DNA of 11,623 nt, taken from the NCBI GenBank assembly GCA_913063005.1, contig CAJXZI010000045.1:1-11623 (forward strand). The letters are read 5' to 3'. Made by a program: the position numbers and the translations under genes. The notes beneath the pieces were generated by a model. The model did no database searches. It was not told the origin of the DNA and saw only the letters and a program-made list of their open reading frames with translations. Positions 7,538 to 11,623 of the stretch are shown here, piece after piece (the stretch's first letter is position 1; the number at the start of each line of letters is the position of its first letter). The DNA is from an uncultured Halieaceae bacterium (GTDB lineage Bacteria > Pseudomonadota > Gammaproteobacteria > Pseudomonadales > Halieaceae).

Positions 7538-8503
7538 ATGGAACTCATTGCTGTATGTGATTCGAAAGTAAACACCGCACCTGACTTTCCTATTGGCTGG
7601 TGGTCAGTCGCGCGAAGCCATGAGCTGGAACCTGGCGACGTAAAAGCAGTTAGCGCACTCGATCGAGAGCTTGTTGTGTACCGAACAGAATCAGGTGAGG
7701 CTCGAGTTCACGACGCGTTCTGTCCCCACCTCGGTGCGCACTTAGGTGTCAACGGTAAAGTAGTTGGCGAGTCTATCCAGTGTCCGTTCCACGGCTGGCA
7801 GTTTGGTGGTGACGGTAAATGCAACCACATTCCTTACTGCGACACGATTCCGACTCGCGCCAAGGTGCAGAACTGGCCTACCAGCGAGGTCAATGGCGAG
7901 ATCTATATGTGGTTCCACCCCACAGGGGCTGAACCGGATCGTGAAGTCCCCGTCATCGAACAAATCGGTGATGAAAACTGGACCGAACCGCGCCAAGTTG
8001 AGTTCAATATTCCTGTGCACATTCAGGATATTGCCGAGAACAGCTGTGACCCGGAACACTTCCAGTACGTGCACAAGCAGAATCAAACCCCACCCTCTTC
8101 TGTGAAGGTAGAGGATGACGAAGCGGTTCATCTGCGCTCCGAGATTGAAGCGCAAGGTATGAAAGGCGGTCTCCACGCGACTATGTTCCAGCCCGGTTTA
8201 GCGCGTGTGATGACCAGCTACGGCCCGGGTGCAGAGATGTTGGTTTATAACTCGGCACAGCCGATCTCTCGCAACGAGACTCTGCTTCGCTGGACGCTGA
8301 TTGTGCGCAACGAGATTGCCGAATTTGTTGGCGATCAGGTCATGGACGGTATCATCGAAGGGCTTTCAGACGACTACCCCATCTGGGAAAACAAGGTTCA
8401 CAGAAGGCAGCCAATTTTCTGTAAAGGCGATGAGACCCTCGTGCTCTTCAGAAAATGGGTGCGTCAGTTCTATTTGCCAGAGAGCCCGAGAGGTCAGCAA
8501 TGA
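7538..8503 (+). CDS. KshA-like Rieske non-heme iron oxygenase, oxygenase component
   Basis: Oxygenase subunit that would hydroxylate a ring substrate with O2 and electrons from a separate reductase. The Rieske [2Fe-2S] site is CPHLGAHLG (Cys62, His64) and CPFHGW (Cys82, His85). The catalytic iron site, residues 164-179, has the pattern DxxENxxDxxHFxxVH, giving Asn168, Asp171, His174 and His179. Residues 18-35 and the Rieske region resemble KshA, the 3-ketosteroid 9-alpha-hydroxylase oxygenase, as does the C-terminal YPIWENK...RKWVRQFY region. At 321 residues it is shorter than the roughly 380 of KshA but ends at the usual position after QFY. AAAGGA lies 10 bases upstream of the start. No ferredoxin or KshB-like reductase is in the window. 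A steroid or terpenoid substrate is an inference. Its stop overlaps the start of the SDR gene. Confidence 0.92.
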   Translation: MELIAVCDSKVNTAPDFPIGWWSVARSHELEPGDVKAVSALDRELVVYRTESGEARVHDAFCPHLGAHLGVNGKVVGESIQCPFHGWQFGGDGKCNHIPYCDTIPTRAKVQNWPTSEVNGEIYMWFHPTGAEPDREVPVIEQIGDENWTEPRQVEFNIPVHIQDIAENSCDPEHFQYVHKQNQTPPSSVKVEDDEAVHLRSEIEAQGMKGGLHATMFQPGLARVMTSYGPGAEMLVYNSAQPISRNETLLRWTLIVRNEIAEFVGDQVMDGIIEGLSDDYPIWENKVHRRQPIFCKGDETLVLFRKWVRQFYLPESPRGQQ

Positions 8504-9381
8504 GCGATTATTATCAGGGTAAAACCGCGGTTATCACTGGGGGTGCCAGTGGTGTCGGTCGCTCCATTGCTTTTGGATTAGGCCGCGCAGGCGCCAACGT
8601 CGTGATCGGTGATGTCGACGCAAACGCAATGGAAGCCATCGCCGCAGACCTTGCCGCAGAAGACATTCCACATCGCGTTGAACGCTGTGATGTGACGTCA
8701 ACTGAGAGCTTGCAAAGCCTTCTAGACGCGTCGCTTGAGACCTTCTCGCAAGTGGACTTGGTATTTGCCAACGCCGGAATCGGTGCCGGGGAAGCAGGTC
8801 CCATTTGGGGCTTCTCCGAGAAGGACTGGCAGTGGTGCTTTAACGTAAATCTCTGGGGCGCCGTGAATAGCATTAACGTGTTCATGCCCTACCTGATCAC
8901 ACGCACCGACCGAACGCACATGATCATTACCGGCTCGGGTAATGGTGCCTACACCGTACTGCCCGATGTTCCGATCTACACCGCGACAAAAGCCGCGGTA
9001 CATACCATTACTGAGAACCTGCACTATCAGGTGCAAATGGGAGGCTTACCCGTCGTTGTCAGCGCGCTATTCCCCGGTCCGCATGTGGTAGAAACCGGCT
9101 TGTTTAACTCGGGTCGTGTTCGCCCCGAAGAGTTTGATAAGGGTGTCACTGGCAACGAGACAGGCATCAATTCGGTTGAAGACATGAAGCGGATGGCCGA
9201 GGAATACGGTTTTGACCTCAAGACCACACACCCCGACGAGGTCGCGGAAATGGCGCTTGCCGGCATTCCAGAGGGTAATTTCTGGTTACTGGCCCATACC
9301 GAGGAAAGCATGGCCAAGGTGCAGCGTCGTGCCGACATGATCATCAACAAAACGACACCGGTACCGGAGTCTGTAGGTTAA
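8500..9381 (+). CDS. Short-chain dehydrogenase/reductase (classical SDR)
   Basis: NAD(P)-dependent alcohol dehydrogenase or ketoreductase of 293 residues. The Rossmann motif TGGASGVG is at 13-20, Asp38 after the second strand (IGDVD) favours NAD(H) over NADP(H), NAG is at 91-93, and the catalytic set is Asn117, Ser146, Tyr160 and Lys164 (YTATK). The start at 8500 overlaps the Rieske stop as ATGA and has GAGAGG six bases upstream; an in-frame ATG at 8455 would lie inside the Rieske gene and is rejected. The protein is longer than the usual 250 residues, with extra sequence at about 195-245 where the substrate-binding lid lies. Translational coupling suggests it oxidises a hydroxyl made by the Rieske enzyme, which is inference. 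A hydroxysteroid-type role is possible but not shown. Confidence 0.92.
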   Translation: MSDYYQGKTAVITGGASGVGRSIAFGLGRAGANVVIGDVDANAMEAIAADLAAEDIPHRVERCDVTSTESLQSLLDASLETFSQVDLVFANAGIGAGEAGPIWGFSEKDWQWCFNVNLWGAVNSINVFMPYLITRTDRTHMIITGSGNGAYTVLPDVPIYTATKAAVHTITENLHYQVQMGGLPVVVSALFPGPHVVETGLFNSGRVRPEEFDKGVTGNETGINSVEDMKRMAEEYGFDLKTTHPDEVAEMALAGIPEGNFWLLAHTEESMAKVQRRADMIINKTTPVPESVG

Positions 9382-9391
9382 GCGAATCAAC

Positions 9392-9474
9392 ACGCGAGGT
9401 CTTTGTTTCAAATTACAGCGCAAAACCACCTCGCGTTTGTACAAAGCGAACGCACCTCGCAAAAGTATTTGCGA
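9392..9474. promoter_or_regulatory. Palindrome-rich intergenic element between the SDR and ADC-like genes
   Basis: Within a 139-base gap: ACGCGAGGT (9392-9400) and ACCTCGCGT (9428-9436) are perfect 9-bp inverted arms, with a further TTTG/CAAA pair inside the loop. TTTGTACAAA (9436-9445) is a perfect palindrome. TCGCAAA-AGTA-TTTGCGA (9457-9474) is a 7-bp hairpin. A second ACCTCGC at 9454-9460 could pair with the same upstream GCGAGGT (9394-9400), so two folds compete. This could be an operator cluster, an attenuator-like leader or an internal processing site for the last three genes. AAGGAAG, the ribosome binding site for the next gene, follows at about 9508-9514. Confidence 0.5.
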
Positions 9475-9520
9475 CATAAGAACCGAATGCACAAAAGAAC
9501 GATAACAAAGGAAGAACATT

Positions 9521-10294
9521 ATGACTGACGCACAAGCCCCAATGGGTGCACCCGGCTGTATCATCAACTGGCCAATGCTCAAGATTCACTATCGCACCGA
9601 TCCCGAGGCCATCGCCGCGCTTTTGCCTCCGGGAATCACTGTTGGCAAAGAGCCCAACGTCAATCTGACGGTTTATAACTTCCCAGTACCCGACGTTCCC
9701 GAGTACGGTGTTGTCACAACGGTAAACGCCGATTTTGACGGTATCGAGGGTGAGTTCACGCTCGGCTACGGCATCGATCAGGAGTCAGCGATTTTTATAT
9801 CGCAAGAGATGAACGGTCAGCCCAAGTATCCCTGCGAAATCGACTATCACCGCTTAGGCCCAATGGTTCGCGCTAAGTGTACGCACCAAGGCTATACCTT
9901 CCTCGAGTTTGAAGGCATGAGCGAGGGTCCTACTGATCCCGGTGATGAGTTCGTACAAAACGAATGGTGGATCAAGGTATCGCGAGCGGTAAGCATCGGC
10001 GGCCCAGCGACAGGCTACGATTTCCCGCCACACGTTGTGCACGTAGCGAGCAAGTATGGCACTGCTTGGAAAGAAAACGTTCAAGGCCAATTGGTCCTGC
10101 GTGACAGTCCTTGGGATCCGCTGGCTAGCAAGCTCCCCATGCGTGAGCAGCTTTCTGCCTATCTTTGGTGGCCCACGTTCTTGGATCGTTCAATCACACT
10201 CTCCAAGCCTTTGGACCCCGAAGCATTCCTACCCTTCGCCGACACGATTTCCGGTTCGCGATGGCCTGGTGTGAACGGCGCTCCGGGGAAGTGA
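9521..10294 (+). CDS. Acetoacetate decarboxylase-like protein
   Basis: A 257-residue protein of the acetoacetate decarboxylase (ADC) superfamily. The early part LLPPGITVG (34-42) is typical of the family's N-terminal strand region, and SQEMNGQPK at 94-102 matches the active-site strip, with Lys102 at the Schiff-base lysine position and Glu96 nearby. True ADC decarboxylates acetoacetate to acetone; other family members catalyse aldol, dehydration or unrelated Schiff-base reactions, so the reaction here is open. AAGGAAG is placed about six bases before the ATG at 9521. The gene follows a palindrome-rich gap after the SDR and is only two bases from the SnoaL-like gene, so these two are translationally linked. 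Context suggests it handles a keto-acid or cyclic ketone intermediate. Confidence 0.82.
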   Translation: MTDAQAPMGAPGCIINWPMLKIHYRTDPEAIAALLPPGITVGKEPNVNLTVYNFPVPDVPEYGVVTTVNADFDGIEGEFTLGYGIDQESAIFISQEMNGQPKYPCEIDYHRLGPMVRAKCTHQGYTFLEFEGMSEGPTDPGDEFVQNEWWIKVSRAVSIGGPATGYDFPPHVVHVASKYGTAWKENVQGQLVLRDSPWDPLASKLPMREQLSAYLWWPTFLDRSITLSKPLDPEAFLPFADTISGSRWPGVNGAPGK

Positions 10295-10296
10295 CT

Positions 10297-10815
10297 ATGC
10301 AATCAACGGTTTCCGCGACCGATCTCGCTTCGAGGGTTCAGGCCCTCGAAGACATCGAGGCTATCAAACGCCTAAAAGCGCGCTGGTGGTTTGCCTGTGA
10401 TACACGAGATATTGCGGGCATGCGAAGCTGTTATGACGAGGACAATTTCCTCATCGACTTTGGCTTCATAGGCGAATTCACAGATATGGACGCCTTCATC
10501 GACGTTTTTGAATCCCTCGCATGCCACCCCACACACGTCGATATGCATCACGGTACCGCACCAGAAATCGAGATGACGGGACCAGACTCAGCCAAAGGTC
10601 GCTGGCGCATGCGATTTCAGCTTCTTGAAACCGAACAAAAGCAAGTGCAGCTGATGAGTGGTTATTACGAGGATGAATACGCGCGGGTTAACGGCGAGTG
10701 GAAGATGCGCGTCTCCAAGTACACGCTGATGTCCAATCTTTTCTTATCATCGGCTGAAGGTGTTGTCGCGATCGAGCAGATTGGCAGTGCACCGGGCCTA
10801 GTGACTGAACAATAA
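10297..10815 (+). CDS. SnoaL/NTF2-like protein
   Basis: A 172-residue protein of the SnoaL-like (NTF2) alpha+beta barrel group, which includes cyclases, ketosteroid isomerase, the bile-acid dehydratase BaiE and ring-hydroxylating dioxygenase small subunits. The N-terminal helix LEDIEAIKRLKARWWFACD (about 16-34) followed by RDIAGMRSCY is a typical SnoaL_4 opening, and the later strands include a central HHGTAPEIEM and a C-terminal VNGEWKMRVSKY. The start at 10297 lies two bases after the ADC-like stop, with GGGGAAG close upstream; a longer in-frame start at 10165 would run inside the ADC gene and is rejected. Conserved Asp and His residues (for example Asp35 and the HVDMHHG segment) are plausible acid-base groups. 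It probably isomerises or dehydrates a pathway intermediate, which is inferred only from fold and neighbours. Confidence 0.82.
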   Translation: MQSTVSATDLASRVQALEDIEAIKRLKARWWFACDTRDIAGMRSCYDEDNFLIDFGFIGEFTDMDAFIDVFESLACHPTHVDMHHGTAPEIEMTGPDSAKGRWRMRFQLLETEQKQVQLMSGYYEDEYARVNGEWKMRVSKYTLMSNLFLSSAEGVVAIEQIGSAPGLVTEQ

Positions 10816-10825
10816 GGGTTATCGC

Positions 10826-11623
10826 ATGGCCGCTAACGATATGGCTGCCAAATGGGATGCTTTCTGCGAGACGCTGAAAGCCGCAGGGCAAGAACTCACA
10901 AAAGATCACGTCCCTCAGGACGAGCAAAGCCAAGCTGAAGGCTTGCGCTACTTATCCCGAATGGCGCGTGCGGCATTGGAGTGGTACGTCGAGTTTAACG
11001 ACGCCGCTTTCCCTGTGCTTTACCAGCCCGCGCACGAGACGATCAAGCTAGGTGCTGATAACCCCGATAATATCTATCAAAAAGCCGTTATCGACGGTCG
11101 TTTTGACTACCGGTTAACGGGAAAACGCGGAACGATCGACTACATTAGCTTTGCAACAAGCAAAGGCAGTTATGCAGAGAACTTCAAACAGATCGAAACG
11201 GGGTTTCTCGATAGCAATACAGTCGAGATCGACGCTGATGGCAACTTCGAGATTATTCTGAGCGCCAACGAGCAGTCGGGCAACTGGCTGCCTATGGATA
11301 CAGAATCCGAATCGCTGCTGATCCGTCAGACGTTTCTCGATCGATCGCTTGAGACTCCGGCTGACATACAGATTCACCGTCTGGATCGATCGGCAACGCC
11401 CGAGCCCTTGAGTGCGGAGAAGATCACCGCTGACTTTGACAAGGCGATGGCGTTTTATCGCAATACCATCGGTTTATTCTCTCAGTGGAGCAAAGAAATC
11501 AGGGACAACCCTAACAGTCTCCCCCTTTGGGATCAGGCTTTTTGTCAGGCTGTGGGTGGCGACCCCAATGGTATTTGTGTGTTACATGCTCCTTTGTTTC
11601 ATCCCGCCATGAAAAACGTGGCG
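10826..11623 (+). CDS. DUF1214-like protein, 5' part (cut by right edge)
   Basis: Starts at 10826, ten bases after the SnoaL-like stop with AAGGG upstream, and stays open for 266 codons to the window edge. No signal peptide is seen. Residues about 76-113 (GADNPDNIYQKAVIDG, then FDYRLTGKRG) and about 153-172 (NWLPMDTESESLLIRQTF) resemble the DUF1214 domain group, often found beside catabolic genes in proteobacteria and actinobacteria but without a known reaction. The assignment is by recall of the pattern and is moderate. The close spacing makes it the third gene of the downstream unit, so it is likely needed for the same pathway. The C-terminus and any later genes, such as an oxygenase reductase, lie outside the window. 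Confidence 0.68.
   Translation, partial: MAANDMAAKWDAFCETLKAAGQELTKDHVPQDEQSQAEGLRYLSRMARAALEWYVEFNDAAFPVLYQPAHETIKLGADNPDNIYQKAVIDGRFDYRLTGKRGTIDYISFATSKGSYAENFKQIETGFLDSNTVEIDADGNFEIILSANEQSGNWLPMDTESESLLIRQTFLDRSLETPADIQIHRLDRSATPEPLSAEKITADFDKAMAFYRNTIGLFSQWSKEIRDNPNSLPLWDQAFCQAVGGDPNGICVLHAPLFHPAMKNVA

Overview
The window looks like a chromosomal stretch of a free-living, probably marine, gammaproteobacterium. This is inferred from gene content (an S1 sulfatase, an alkylsulfatase-type metallo-beta-lactamase-fold enzyme, a P450, a KshA-like Rieske oxygenase), from compact operons with AGGA-type ribosome binding sites, and from moderate GC. No rRNA, tRNA, insertion sequence or CRISPR array was seen, and no species can be named.

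Layout. Positions 1-371 (minus strand) hold the N-terminal third of a cytochrome P450 that runs off the left edge. Positions 372-1171 form an 800-base gene-free interval with three tandem-repeat tracts: a 14-bp array, a 26-unit heptanucleotide array in one unbroken register, and a 13-bp triplicate. Positions 1172-2736 are a tight two-gene unit: a 4'-phosphopantetheinyl transferase followed 8 bases later by a calcineurin-like metallophosphoesterase. This recalls the opposed pair PptT/PptH of Mycobacterium tuberculosis. Positions 3007-6095 hold a divergent pair: an exported S1-family sulfatase (minus) and a membrane-anchored MBL-fold protein related to alkylsulfatases (plus), sharing an 80-base promoter region.

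Positions 6290-11623 are a plus-strand catabolic cluster. Its genes are an ACMSD-like amidohydrolase, a KshA-like Rieske oxygenase, an SDR dehydrogenase (start/stop overlap with the Rieske gene), an acetoacetate-decarboxylase-like protein, a SnoaL/NTF2-fold protein (2-base gap) and a DUF1214-like protein cut by the right edge. A 139-base gap with several palindromes separates the first three genes from the last three.

How they may work together. P450 and Rieske hydroxylation, SDR oxidation and then lyase, hydratase or decarboxylase-type steps fit oxidative breakdown of a cyclic, hydrophobic substrate such as a steroid or terpenoid. The substrate is not shown by the sequence. The sulfatases could release a sulfated substrate, but no shared regulation with the cluster is visible. 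The two points most worth following are the PPTase-phosphoesterase pair and the unassigned ADC-like/SnoaL/DUF1214 trio.
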